Shown: positions 13,101-23,690 of the stretch, one piece after another
How positions within the stretch are numbered: position 1 is the stretch's first letter
Layout of the letters: each line of letters starts with the position of its first letter
Assembly (NCBI GenBank): GCA_036172665.1
Contig: CM069875.1
Span: forward strand, 23,157,806 to 23,221,805
Origin: Prosopocoilus inquinatus
Taxonomy: Eukaryota; Arthropoda; Insecta; Coleoptera; Lucanidae
Direction of reading: 5' to 3'
DNA length: 64,000 nucleotides
Translations under genes and position numbers: made by a program
Notes under the pieces: model-generated
Database searches by the model: none
What the model saw: only the letters and a program-made list of their open reading frames with translations
What the model was told of the DNA's origin: nothing

Positions 13101-13952
13101 TAAAATTGAAACATATTACTTTGACATGAAACTTCAAATATCTTGCCAACTTAGTAATTTGATAATGTTCTATATGGGACTTGTACAACATAATGCAACA
13201 GGTGGTGATTTTTTTTTAATTTGTGAACAACATATAATTAGATGCAATATCCGTTTTACTAACCTTGCTATTTGTATCAAATAACGGGCTAATGAAGTAA
13301 GGTAACAATATTTACCTACAGACTTGCTTGAAGAGAAAATTTTTTATCGTTTAACTCTGATTAGTACTGTTACTAACACTCCTATTATGTATTACTGCTG
13401 CTTAAAATATTGTACATCTCTAGGTATCTGTAGTATTCATCTTTGGAAGAGGGTCATGGTATAATTAATTTAATAGAATTATAAAAATTGCCATACTTAT
13501 AGTATGTAACAGTACAATTCAAAAAGAGAAACAAATTTTGTACCTACTAGAACTCATTTGAATTTCCTAAGTTTTCTTTTAGAATGTATTCAAAAAGAAC
13601 GCCATCCCAGAAAACGATCTGATAGGACGAAACTTACAGCCTGTAATGCTCCTGTTTGTTCGTCGAATAACAAAATGTTGGCCATAACTGAAGGCAAATT
13701 GTATTTTTTATCGTTGTTGGGAAATGCCGTCACCAGTTTGCATCCTAATGCCTTCAGATCTCCGGCGTCCAAATAACCGGGCATCGAAAACAACGAATTG
13801 TTACTGTTGGGAATTTTCGTTATCGAACGAGGATTTTGAACGACGCGCGCTTCAGTTACGCTTTTGAGCGCTAGTTCTACGGTCTCAAAGGTCGATTCCC
13901 ACGTGAGCAGTTTTTTAACTCTGCTCTCTGGAATGTGCAGGATATTGGCCAT
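7169..13952 (-). CDS. CRYM: Ketimine reductase mu-crystallin (ornithine cyclodeaminase family)
   Basis: Five coding exons, all with GT-AG introns in frame: 13638-13952, 7952-8128, 7698-7899, 7404-7610 and 7169-7248 (stop 7169-7171), giving 326 residues; the vertebrate protein is about 314. The family reduces cyclic ketimines with NAD(P)H in the cytosol, and the vertebrate protein also binds thyroid hormone. Exon 2 holds the Arg-Thr-Ala-Ala motif (residues 116-119) and the Rossmann dinucleotide loop GAGAQ (144-148). Exon 3 carries VHIWNRN and exon 4 the INAVGAG strand end. The Met at 13952 fits the family's N-terminus. The reading frame stays open upstream to an acceptor-like TTTTTTTAG at about 14017-14025, so an upstream exon is possible. 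Introns are very unequal: 5.5 kb (8129-13637) against 52, 87 and 155 bp. No frame-breaking lesions were seen, so it looks functional. Confidence 0.93.
9078..9198. repeat. Foldback inverted repeat, ~54-bp arms
   Basis: Left arm 9078-9131 (AGCGCTTTTGATTGGGGTG...) and right arm about 9145-9198 (...CCACAATCGAAAGTGCT) are complementary with some mismatches around a ~13-nt loop. It lies in the first coding intron of the mu-crystallin gene and looks like a small MITE. Confidence 0.65.
10024..10070. repeat. Perfect 20-bp hairpin with 7-nt loop
   Basis: Bases 10024-10043 are exactly complementary to 10051-10070, with loop GCGTTTA. It sits at the left border of the dispersed repeat that starts at about 10075, so it may be part of that element's terminus. 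Confidence 0.85.
10075..11470. mobile_element. Dispersed ~1.4-kb repeat, copy 1, class unknown
   Basis: Homologous to 33945-35450 in the same orientation. Shared blocks in order: TGCGTAACTGTGCC, ACGGCGTGGGGG, ACAGCCCA.AAA.CAAAGAGC, GATGGCGTCACG/GACGTCACG.AACACGTTT, CAAATTCCTCCGGGACG/CAATCCCTCCGGGGCG, GAAGGAAATGGCACTTACCT/AATCAACATGGCGCTTACCT, and GGGAAGTCCACCTGAACG/GGGAAAGTCTACCCGACCG. The ORFs in it are short and not conserved between copies. It is less AT-rich than its surroundings. It could be a solo LTR or an untranslated region of a larger element. It lies in the mu-crystallin intron. Confidence 0.65.
12151..12566. mobile_element. Possible MITE with AACCGGTTACGA inverted ends
   Basis: The left segment at 12161-12190 (CTAACCGGTTACGA ... 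GGTTAG) recurs inverted at 12530-12566 (CTAACCACTCGTAACCGGTTAA). The interior is rich in GTTAC/GTAAC and ACGTCA motifs and has no gene. Boundaries are not fixed and no clean target duplication was seen. Confidence 0.4.
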
Positions 13953-14708
13953 CGGGATAAGCGAAACGATACTTTGGCTGAGAACTGCGGAAGGCCTTGT
14001 AAATCCTATCTTGGTCTAAAAAAATGCGGTGAAACTTATTCAATGAGAAGCCTTATCTAAGATTATGTGGTTTACAATCACAGTGCACATCCTGAAATTA
14101 GAAAACCGTATGTAATAAAGTCTGAGTTAAATTTTCTTTAACAGCTACACAAAATGAACATGCTAATTCTTAAAACGAAACATCACCAAAAAAAGAACTT
14201 TTTGATTTGACAGAAAGTTTATTTTTGTGACAAGTTCATTACACTTTACGATAAGCAATAAAGCCGCATTCACATCGGTGGTCACTAACAGACGCCGCAC
14301 AGTGGGTAAAAACGGCTAGTTTTCGGAAAAAAATCAATAACTTTGCAATTAGATGACACAAGTAAATGAAATTTTGAACAGTGATCAATTTTGTGATTAT
14401 GGTTTAGTATGAGTGGAAGTGTAAGTCAGGTGTCATAATTACCGAAATTAGCGATAAATAGAGCTCGGGCATTCCTAGGATATCTGGTAAAAACCAGTAT
14501 AAAGATAAATAAAGCAGCGACGTAGATTACAACGTCGCCGCTGAACGTTTTATATGCCAGAGGCACTCTCATCCTCGCGTTCGTTGCATCAGAAGCAACC
14601 GTTTGATGTACAGGATTTTTACTTATATTATGAATGGTACCTACACACTTTATTATCAAACATATCAAAAATGTTAAACATCAACATTTTAGGAATTTAT
14701 CTGAACCC
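13953..14708. other. 5' flank of the mu-crystallin gene
   Basis: The promoter or an upstream non-coding exon of the minus-strand gene should lie here. A polypyrimidine-AG acceptor-like site precedes the first coding exon at about 14017-14025. No core promoter could be identified with confidence. Confidence 0.4.
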
Positions 14709-15246
14709 CCAGAATTTTATAAAAACGAAAACAAATGACGATAGGAAATGTAGAAAATGAGTTCCGACTTTGTTATTTTTAATGAATAATAATAAAGTAT
14801 TATTTCTCGAATTAAAAAAGATATTTTTCTTCCAATTTCAAAAATATATAGTTTGCCTATATTTGGTTTCATATTTTTTTAATTTATTTTAGAGAGATAT
14901 GGTAGGCGTTGCAATTATAAGAATTTTATTTTATGTGACAAAAGTTAATTTTAATTAAAAAACTATTAGTCAGGGTCATTTCATAAAACAAAACGTTAAT
15001 AGCTAAGACAAATTACTGATGTAATTATGTAAATTAATAAAAATATACCAAAAATGATAATTTCAAACTTAATTATTGCAAAAAATTTGAAACCAAAAAT
15101 AGGCAAACTATATATTTTTGAAATTAGGAGAAACATATACTTTTTAATTCGAGAAAATATACTGGATGTTCCATTTAAAATGACAAAGTCGGCACTCATT
15201 TGTTACATTTCCGATCGTCATTTGTTTTTGTTTTTAGAAATTCTGG
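14709..15246. mobile_element. Foldback MITE with ~170-bp arms
   Basis: The left arm (14709-14878) and the right arm (15076-15246) are inverted copies. Shared segments include CAAATGACGAT.GGAAATGTA, TTTCTCGAATTAAAAA and TTTCAAAAATATATAGTTTGCCTAT. The ~200-bp centre is AT-rich and non-coding. Both arms give short ORFs, which are artefacts of the repeat. Confidence 0.75.
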
Positions 15247-16504
15247 CGGTTTAAGTAAATTACTAAAACGTTTGTATTTAACATTTTTTGATACGTCTGA
15301 AAATAAAGTGTTTAGGTACCGTTCAAAATATAACCAAAAATCAAAATAATAATTATGAAAATATTATAATTATTTAAAGTAACTTTTAAAAAGACTAGCC
15401 TAATAAATTTAATTCATATCAATTATAGCGCAAATATGAGCTAACAGTGAGGTACTAATATTAATTTGTGTGATTCACAGAAGCAAGTCAGTACTAGTAA
15501 GAAACTAATTTAGATTCAGAAAATAGTACAATAACAATACACTTCTGCTGACTTGTCTGTTGACAAAATTCCGGACACAATTGGCGCAGTGAAACAATGT
15601 CCAAGCTTACTTAGTATATGTATGTATACTGAACGCTAAGATACTGCGCGTCACCAAAACATTCCTTTGCTTTTTGCTTTATAAATTAGCAAGGGGCAGC
15701 TAGTGGCAGTTAAATTTTTATATACACGTTTTCATAAGATGTAGGGAATACACTGGAAGTAATCAGAAAGCGGAGGTAAGCGGAGCTGTTGATGAAAACT
15801 TTACACGAATATGCGCACTTCCGTAAAATGCAGTACTTTACGTAACAACTTATAATTTTAAATTGTATCCCTATATTTCAACGACTCTAACACAAATAAA
15901 TACGGAAAAGATACCTACTAATTATAAACATAAAGTGTTTTTGTAACTTTATTCTACTTGCGTATACATGCATATGAATTTTCTTAATACTCGAGTCTCA
16001 TTTTTGTCTCCTTGTATCACTGAACTTCCAAGTCTTCCTGATCTTCTGTTTCTAATATTAACCTGATTTTTTTGTTAAATGATAATCTTTTAGCTCTTAA
16101 ATATACTACTCATAAAATGTGCTACAAAGACTTCGAAAAATGACCTTTTTCCGCTCATTCCCACTGTGCGCCGGGTCAATTTTGTTCTAATTTCGCAGCA
16201 GGGAAGTATTGTTAGGTAAAAGGTGTACGAATTGATTGAATTCTTAGCTTCCGGTTGGAACCGCGTGTTTCATAATTCTTATACTGCCAAAAATTGCAAT
16301 ATTTTAATTGAAATTAACCTCCGCCCACAATAATTTTTATATCCGTAGATACGTATTTCGGCAGCTAAGCTGCCATCCTCAGTACGCTACCAACTTAATA
16401 GCACTAAAAAATGTCTAAAAACAACCTAATCACACTGACAAAATCATAAAAATGCTAAACCTAACAACAATCTAAGCATCCTAAAAGATTTATACCTAAT
16501 ATAT
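15247..16504. other. AT-rich intergenic DNA left of the Gypsy element
   Basis: No gene was recognised. At 16165 a CCCACTGTG and at 14296 a CACAGTGGG could be the ends of a larger element enclosing the foldback, but no matching target duplication was found. Confidence 0.4.
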
Positions 16505-16825
16505 TGTTACGTTTCTACGGTTTAAATTTATTTATTTAAACGAACAAAACACTCTGTAAAAACTTAACCGTAATTTATTAATGCTTACAATCTAATTTAT
16601 TTGTAACAATTTATTTGCACACTAAATCTAACTTCGACGATCGCTATTTCGAATTCGACTGACTCCTGAGTCCACCCCGGGCGATTTTATATCCTTGCCC
16701 TCTCGAATTTTCCAACGCTGGAAAATTCGAGTTTGTTCGATGGTGGCGTGACGGCCGATGACGCATAATAATGTACCGACTTCTTGACGCCTTCAGTGTG
16801 ACGTAGTGCTGAGTGGCTCGCCACA
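16505..16825 (-). repeat. 3' LTR of the Gypsy element
   Basis: 321 bp, TG...CA in plus-strand reading, homologous to 22749-23073. Conserved blocks include AACTTCGACGATCGCTA, TGACTCCTGAGTCCACCCCG and GGTGGCGTGACGGCCGATGA. Confidence 0.95.
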
Positions 16826-16837
16826 CTACCCCCTTCT
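16826..16837 (-). other. Polypurine tract (plus-strand primer)
   Basis: On the minus strand AGAAGGGGGTAG lies directly before the 3' LTR start TGTGGCGAG, the expected place for the plus-strand priming site. Confidence 0.8.
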
Positions 16838-16846
16838 TAAGAACGT

Positions 16847-17378
16847 TTAGTCTCGAAATGTTCCTGGTGATAGTCTTGAAGGAGGATGTCGGAATCTACA
16901 AGCTGGCCCATTCTTGCAACTTCCCCTCTGGAAGAAGTAGCAGTCTACGGTTTTGCTGTTGCTGACTGTTGTCTGTGAGTGGTGGCTACAGACTAGGACT
17001 TCAATTCCCGTTCTGTGGAAAATGACTTCCAGCAAGTTTCGATTTACTCTCCAGTCTAGTCCGTCCAATCCGCAGCCCAATGGGGATGGCTAACTTCATC
17101 TGGTGGTTCTCTATTAGCTTTCTCCTCAAGCTATATAGGGCTCTCCACATACTTTGATAGTCAGGTTTACCACTTGATCTCTTCTTAGTGACTAAATAAT
17201 GCACGTGGCGCCTCCGATCTGCCGTCGAATCGATGATCTGCAGACTCTTGCCTACCACGGGATGCTGTCTTCGGAGCTCCTCGATTTGGTCAAATTTCTT
17301 CCTAAACACCTGAGCGATTCCTTTGGACATTTTCAGGTCTTCTGCTACGCAGTGGGCCAGACTGTACTCCAGTGGCAC
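16847..17378 (-). pseudogene. Macro domain (TARG1/OARD1-like) plus CCCH finger, C-terminal pol module
   Basis: Two overlapping frames (17378-17001 and 17080-16847) together give one macro domain. The first has SLAHCVAEDLKMSKGIA, then VTKKRSS and KPDYQSMW. The second continues with GCGLDGLDW and ends at LEVIFHRTGIEVLVCS. This is the layout of the TARG1/OARD1-type ADP-ribose hydrolase fold, and the lysine of the T-K-K-R segment and the aspartate of G-C-G-L-D correspond to its catalytic pair. A C-x7-C-x5-C-x3-H zinc finger follows (C..RGSC..GPAC..RH). One base of frame is lost near 17080. A further frame break near 17385 separates this from the integrase tail, so the module was probably the C-terminus of Pol. 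Role unknown; ADP-ribose or nucleic acid binding is a guess. Confidence 0.85.
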
Positions 17379-17379
17379 T

Positions 17380-20300
17380 TTACGGCTTCTCCGTGGTCAC
17401 TCCAGACCGTTCCTTGCTTCCTTCGGCGTGATGAGACATGAAGGTTTCGAAGTTCACTTCGGAAACTTGCGCCCTTTGTACTGTCCCTTCATCTGTTTCT
17501 CCATGGTAAGGGGCTATCCGGTTGAAGTGGATTACTTTGGGTTTGCCATAGGGGACCTTCTTGATGCGGTAAACGACGTCGTTGATCCGTTTCATCACTT
17601 TGTAAGGGCCTTCCCAAGAGGTTTCTTGGGGGTTATAAAGCCAGTCCAGTGCTCCAGGTTGGTATCCCCGTGTTGAGCGTTGATGTCATAGTGCTCCTTC
17701 ATCCGATCGCTGGCCGTCTCTATATTGTGACGCACTTGGTTGTGGATGTCGTTCATTTTCCTGCGTAATTTGCTCACGTAATCTTCGTCGGCAGAGACTT
17801 CGCCAGGCTTCACACCAAACTTCAGGTCGCAGGGCAGTCTCGGCTCTCGCCCGAATACCACTTTCGCTGGAGTCTCCCCTGTTGTCTCATGAACTGACGA
17901 GCGGTATGCCATTAGAAACAGGGGAATGTATGTGTCCCAGTCCCTCTGATGATCGGAAACGACCTTGGACAAATGTCGGTTGATGGTTCTGTTGAACCTT
18001 TCCACCATTCCGTCCGACTGTGGGTGCAGTGCAATTGTTCTAGTTTTTCGCACACCGAGCAGAATACACACGTTCTTGAACAAGGTCGCTTCAAAGTTCC
18101 TTCCTTGGTCTGAATGCAGTTCCATAGGTGCACCATACCGACTGATCCATTCCCTGACAAGGACTTCCGCAATAGTGACTGCCTCTTGGTTAGGTAGGGC
18201 GAAAGCTTCAACCCACTTGCTAAAGTAGTCCATTACCACGACGAAGTACTTGTTTCCACCATTCGTTTCTGGGAGTGGGCCGGCTACATCGATGGCAACT
18301 CTCTCAAAAGGACTTCCAACGTTGTGCTGTCTCATGGGAGCCTTGCCTCGCCTGTGGGGACCGTTACTGGCTGCGCAGACTGCACATTTTCTGCACCAAT
18401 CCTTCACGTCTTCCTTGCAATTCACCCAATAAAATCTTTCGCGCACCTTCTCCATAGTCTTCTTAATTCCCAGATGTCCTCCCGAAGTTCCATCGTGAAG
18501 TTCCCTCAGAACTTCTGGCACCCTATTCTTAGGGATTAGTAACTGTGTCTTCTGTTCCGTGCCTTCCTGATTCTCTATGCTTCGTCTCAGAAGACCACGA
18601 TCCAACACTATGGAGTCCCACTGCGCCCAGTATGATTTTACGGACCTTGCACATGGTGCTACCTCTTCCCAGGCAGGCCGCGCGTCCCTGCTTTTCCACT
18701 CTAGCAGTAATTTCAAATCCGGGTCGTTCTCCTGGTCTCTTCGCAGTTCTTCGCCTTGCCATTTGTCGTCAACAATGGCTGTCCTCGCAGTCGTGGCTAC
18801 TTTCTCGTCCAAACGACTACAGTGCTTACAGTCTTCGGCACAGGGTCTTCTCGACAAAGCATCGGCGATGGCTAGTTCCTGTCCGCTTCTGAATTTCAAA
18901 ATAGTACTCCTGAAGTCGTTTGATCCAACGTGCAACTTGCCCTTCTGGGTTCTTGAAACGGAGAAGCCATTTTAAAGCGGCATGGTCGGTCCTCAGGAGG
19001 AAACGTCTACCATACAAGTACTTGTAGAAATGTTCTATCGTTTTTACGACGGCAAGCAATTCCCTTCTTGTGACGCAATAGTTTCGTTCCGGCTTTGATA
19101 GGACTTTACTGAAGTAGCCGATCACCTTTTCTTGCCCCTCTTGTATTTGGGAGAGTACGCCACCGATCCCAACGTTGCTAGCATCTGTGTCTACGACGAA
19201 CTTGCCTTCCGGGAGAGGATAACTCAGAATAGGAGCACTAATCAAGTACTGCTTTAGTTGTTCAAAACCAGTTTGACGCTGTTGGTCCCATTCAAATGGA
19301 CGACCTTCTTCAGTGAGTTTTGTCAACGGCTTAGCAATGTCTGCAAATTCAGGAACGTAGCGCCGATGGTAAGTGCACAGACCAAGGAAACTCCTTATTT
19401 GGTGTTTATTTCTGGGAGTTGGGCAGTCTTTCACCACCTGAATCTTCACAGGGTCCACGGCGATTCCATTTCCATTAACAATGTGCCCCATGTAATTCAC
19501 TTCCTTCTGGAACAGGTGGCACTTCTTGAGGCTAAGCTTTAGTCCAGCTCCGCGAAGCCGCTGGAACAATCCTTCCAGGTTCCTCAGGTGGTCGTCGAAC
19601 GTTTTTCCCACGACAATTATGTCGTCAAGGTACACCATGCACGTTGTCCAGGACAGACCTTTCAGAACCATCTCCGTTAACTTCTCGAATGTCGCTGGAG
19701 CATTACATAACACGAATGGCATCACTGTGAATTGCCACAGTCCCATACCAATGGAAAACGCCGTCTTTTCTCGATCTTCAGGCGCCAGCTCCACTTGCCA
19801 ATATCCACTTTTTAAGTCCAAAGTTGAGAAGATCTTTGAGCCGGCCAGGGTGTCTAGGGTATCATCAATCCGTGGCAGGGGATAGCTGTCCTTCTTGGTG
19901 ACATTGTTGAGTAACCGATAGTCTAAACAGAACCTGGTGGACCCATCCTTCTTTTTCACAAGCACTACTGGTGACGCCCACGGACTGCTTGATAGTTCTA
20001 TTACATTATCCTTTTCCATCTCGCGAATAATGCGTTCCGCTTCCTCACGCTTCGCCAACGGTAATCGCCTTGGAGCTTGACGGATAGGTCTTTCTTCTCC
20101 AGTCTCTATTTTGTGTTTCACGACATCAATTCTTCCCTTAAATCTATTTTCTACCTCGAATACATCTTGATGACGGCCGATCAGATTCTTTGGTTTTGTC
20201 TTCTGGTCTGGAGTCAATTTCTGGGCTGTTGACATAACCATTTCCCATAACTTCATTGGGACTTTCGCTTCTGGCACGTTTGTTTCAGGTTGGCGGGAGA

Positions 20301-20607
20301 TGGAGGACACCATGGTGCAGCTTCCCAAGATTGTTCCTTTCTTGATACTGACCGAGAAACAATTGACGTTCATCAGGCGGACAAGTACTTCCTTCTTCGC
20401 CGTCAACAACATTTTCCCAACGAGGACTCCTCTTCCATTCTTCTGATCATCATTATTAGGTTCGACCATAATGACTTGTCCATCTTGAAAAACACCGTTC
20501 AGTTTTGCGTCGACGATAACCTCAGTCCTGCTGGGTAATATAACGTCTTCAGCGAGGACTTCTACGAGCGGACACGTCTCCTCGTTGATGTAGAACCAAC
20601 TCCTCAT
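17380..20607 (-). pseudogene. Gypsy pol: reverse transcriptase, RNase H, integrase
   Basis: The RT-RNase H frame is 20607-18826: RT shows PWASPVVLVKKKDGS, the FSTLDLKSGYWQ strand with the first catalytic Asp, and the YLDDI active site; RNase H shows DTDASNVGIGG, RRELLAVV and LLRTDHAALKW. A frameshift near 18865 moves to the integrase frame (18935-17595). Integrase has the H-H-C-C zinc region (GGHLGIKKTM ... CRKCAVC) and the D,D,E core (IDVAGPLP, HSDQGRNFE, MVERFNR). A second frameshift near 17645 leads into the GPY/F-type tail (17598-17380, with YGKPKVIHFNR). The pol start overlaps gag-pro in another frame near 20570; whether this was programmed or is a mutation cannot be decided. Not translatable as it stands. 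Confidence 0.95.
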
Positions 20608-22651
20608 TATTGACCGCCATCACGCCACGCTTTAAGTCCAATTGGAACCCGTGGGGACACATGACGTCCATACCCAAAATTGCCTCGTCCTCTATGTCTG
20701 CCACCAGTGCATGGTGTTTTATTGGAGTTGAACCAATGGTGATGATAACCTCTACTTCACCGTGGACAGTTGCTGATGTTCCAGTTGCAGTTTTCAGTCT
20801 CCACTTGGTCGGCTCGGTGCGTCCAGATGACTTAATGATGTCGGGTCTTAGTATGGTCTTCGTCGCACCCGTATCCAATAATATGGTGTGAGGAATGTCA
20901 TCAATGGTAACATCCACGAAGACACTGCTGGTTAACTGCCGTAGGGATATTACTTGTTTGGATTTCGTCTTTGGGGGCCTTTGAATACGGGTCGGCGTCT
21001 GCCCCTCTGCACCGACCCGGCTTAGTTTAACTGTGGCTTCCTTGGATCCTGTCTGGGCTTTGAACATCGCCTGCGAACATGTCCTTCCTCCTGGCCACAC
21101 CAGCGGTTTCTTCTGCTTGAAGACCTGTTCCACAATGCGGCGAACATCCTCGGCGGTGGTATATTCCCTGGGTCGCTCCTTTATAACAGATCCCACCTTG
21201 GAATTAGCAGATTCTTCGTCTTCTTCCTCTTGGAAGTCCATAGCCGCTCGCACCTTGACATGCCCTCTTGAAACTCGTCTCGTCGCTTCAAATTCCAAGG
21301 CATAAGCCAATGCGTTCTTGGACGTCTTCGGATGGGTCATTCTCAATGCCTGCTGGTTGTCTGGGTCACAGATTCCATCTATGAAGGTCTGCACCGTCAA
21401 ACATTTGAGGAATTCAACAGGAGCTGTGGGTTATGCCAACTGGGCCAGACGCGCTACGTCCGCCTCGAATTCCTGAAGACTTTCTCCGGATTTCTGACAG
21501 CGATTCCTCAACTGCGCATGGTATACCTCGGTCAGATGGGCCTGTCCGTAACGCATTTCCACCCTATTCACCAGCTTGTCGAAGTCTTCTTGTTCCTCTG
21601 GCGGCATCGTCTGTAGCACATCGATAGCGTCCCCTCTCAAGGCCACAATTAACGAAGTGGCTTTTTCGCTGGCCGTCCATCTGTTCGCCTTTGCTGCTGC
21701 TTCGAACTGTTTGAAGTAGTTGGGCCAAGAAGACTTTCCATCGAAAGTTGGTGGTTTTATTTTCAATTTCGAATTTTCTGTTGGTCCTTCCACAATTCGG
21801 GTTTCATTATTTTCTAGTGTTTCTACTGGTGGCTGATCCCCGAACACTCGCAACCCCGCCATGATTTGTTCCAGATTTTTGATTTTATTATCCTGCTAGA
21901 ATATTATTTCTTCCACATTTTCTTGCAGGTTCCTTGTTTCTTCCGATATTTTTACCACTAGTTGATCTTCGAGTCCTTTTGTTTGTTCTAGAAATTTCTC
22001 GTCGAAATTTCTGGATTGCTCTCGAAATTTCTCGTCTAAGTCTATAGATTGTTCCAACAATTTATTCTGTAATTTGTCGAAATTTCCAGATTGTTCTAGA
22101 AGCTTCTCCTCTAAATTTCTGGATTGTTCCATCAATTTAGTTTGCAACTCGTCTTTGAAGTTTACAGATTCTCGAAGTTCGTCCTTGAAATTTCCAGATT
22201 GTTCTAGAAGCTTCTCCTCTAAATTTCTGGATTGTTCTCGAAGTTCGTCCTTGAAATTTCCAGATTGTTCTAGAAGCTTTTTCTCTAAATTTCCAGACTG
22301 TTCTTGAAACTTCTCGTCCAAATTTCTGGATTGTTATCGAAGTTCGTCCTTGAAATTTCCAGATTGTTCTAGAAGCTTTTTCTCTACATTTCCAGACTGT
22401 TCTTGAAACTTCTTGTCCATATTTCTGGATTGTTCTCGAAATTCATCCTTCAAGATTTTATTAAAATCGGCGGGACCACACGAAATTTCGAAAAGGAACG
22501 TCTCTGGATCTTCACCAGCTGTCAACAAATCGCATCGGAGACGCTGTTAAAGTGCGCCTTTCAAACCACAGGTTTCTAACAATCGTTCTTCCAATTCGGT
22601 TTTTAATTAGGCCACTTTTAAGTCTTTCAACAACACTTTTCTCGTAGCCAT
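20549..22651 (-). pseudogene. Gypsy gag-protease with SAP-like N-terminus and hendecad coiled coil
   Basis: One frame of 701 codons from an ATG at 22651-22649 to the stop at 20549-20551, interrupted by five in-frame stops at 22607-22609, 22547-22549, 22334-22336, 21896-21898 and 21431-21433. The N-terminus (MATRKVLLKDLKV...) resembles a SAP-like segment found in insect Gypsy Gags. Then comes a repeat of 11 residues (EQSGNFKDELR, EQSRNLEEKLL) of strongly coiled-coil character, followed by a Gag core (KPPTFDGKSSWPNYFKQFE, capsid-like) and an aspartic protease with LLDTGATKTIL. No CCHC zinc knuckle is visible between Gag and protease, which is odd for Gypsy; the CCCH finger at the Pol end may take that role (inference). 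Confidence 0.88.
22000..22450 (-). repeat. 33-bp minisatellite coding for 11-residue Gag repeats
   Basis: Imperfect tandem 33-bp units (variants of TTGAAATTTCCAGATTGTTC in plus-strand reading) encode EQS-x-N-hydrophobic-x-x-x-L/F-x repeats. Eleven-residue periodicity is a hendecad, compatible with a parallel coiled coil. Confidence 0.85.
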
Positions 22652-22730
22652 TGCTTTTCTCTGACACTCTACTTATTTAATAATCTGATTAAATTTAATT
22701 TACTTTAAATTGTTTATTTATTTGCACAAA

Positions 22731-22747
22731 TCCGCACACCGACACCA
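22731..22747 (-). other. tRNA primer-binding site of the Gypsy element
   Basis: Reading on the minus strand, one base after the 5' LTR, TGGTGTCGGTGTGCGGA begins with the TGG that complements a tRNA CCA end. Similarity to a leucine-type tRNA 3' end is from memory and unsure. Confidence 0.7.
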
Positions 22748-22748
22748 C

Positions 22749-23073
22749 TGTTACGTTTCTAGGGTTTAAATTAATTTATTTAATTGAATAAAACACTCGG
22801 TGAAAACTTAACCGTAATTTAATAATGCTTACAATCTAATTTATTTATAACAATTTATTTACATACTAAATCCAACTTCGACGATCGCTAATTAGGACTC
22901 GACTGACTCCTGAGTCCACCCCGGCCGATTTTATATTCTACGCTGCCTTCTCGTTTGTTCCAACTCTGGAAAAGTCGAGTTTGTTCGATGGTGGCGTGAC
23001 GGCCGATGACGCATAATAATGAACCGACTTCTTGACGCCTTCAGTGTGACGTAGTGCTAAGTGGCTCGCCACA
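22749..23073 (-). repeat. 5' LTR of the Gypsy element
   Basis: 325 bp, same ends and conserved blocks as 16505-16825. It should hold the element's promoter. Confidence 0.95.
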
Positions 23074-23690
23074 ATATATATTTTATTTTATTTTTCAGGT
23101 TTTTTAGGTCTTTAGGTATCAAATAATAGGGAATTATATTCTTATTTATTCATTAGAATAAGAAGTTTTTTCGGGGTCTTTGGACTATTTATTTTCGCAT
23201 TTCTGTGTTGTTTCGGTTAGCTCTTATTTGTAAGGTATCTGACAGTTAATTTTTGTCAGATACTTGTTGTCAGATATTTGTTATTGAAAAAATAAATGTT
23301 AAGGTATGTGTTAATTAAAAGCAGTAGATAAAGCAGCACTTTATCCGCAAGAGTAGATAAAGTAAACTTTAATAACAACAAGGATAAATACCCTTATCAC
23401 TTTATTTAAATACATTTAAATGAACACATAGTTATTATTAGTGATATTCGCCCTTTTCCATGCTTCAACGCATTTGTATTCTTTTTGACGTATTCGCAAT
23501 ATTTCAGGCAATAATTACTTATTGCCAGAAAAAGAAATTTCTTTATAAACAAACTGAACAATATAATTTGTCTTTCTTCGAAATCTGCTACAGAAAAAGA
23601 AATTATACTTGATGATAAAGTTTAATTGTCGGCTAGTGAAAAAAGAAACAGTTGCACTCATCGATAAATCAATTTATTTAATTTTAGTTT
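23074..23690. other. AT-rich upstream DNA, nothing recognised
   Basis: No ORF or repeat that I can support between the 5' LTR and the first heat-shock-type module. Confidence 0.4.

Larger units (their letters stand above)
16505..23073 (-). mobile_element. Ty3/Gypsy LTR retrotransposon, inactivated
   Basis: A 6569-bp element transcribed on the minus strand: 5' LTR 22749-23073, PBS, gag-pro, RT-RNase H, integrase, macro domain, CCCH finger, polypurine tract, 3' LTR 16505-16825. LTRs begin TG and end CA and are flanked by ATAT on both sides (16501-16504 and 23074-23077), a 4-bp target duplication typical of Gypsy. By eye the LTRs differ at roughly 10% of positions, so the insertion is old. Coding is broken by five in-frame stops in gag and several frameshifts in pol. 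The organisation RT-RNaseH-IN with D,D,E integrase places it in Ty3/Gypsy. The macro and CCCH modules after integrase are unusual. Confidence 0.95.

Noticed and set aside
14296..16173. Possible transposon with CACAGTGGG/CCCACTGTG ends enclosing the foldback MITE
   Set aside because: Only 9 bp of terminal match and no equal-length target duplication could be found.
17595..21862. Functional Gypsy polyprotein
   Set aside because: Five in-frame stops in gag and several frameshifts in pol; it is a dead copy.
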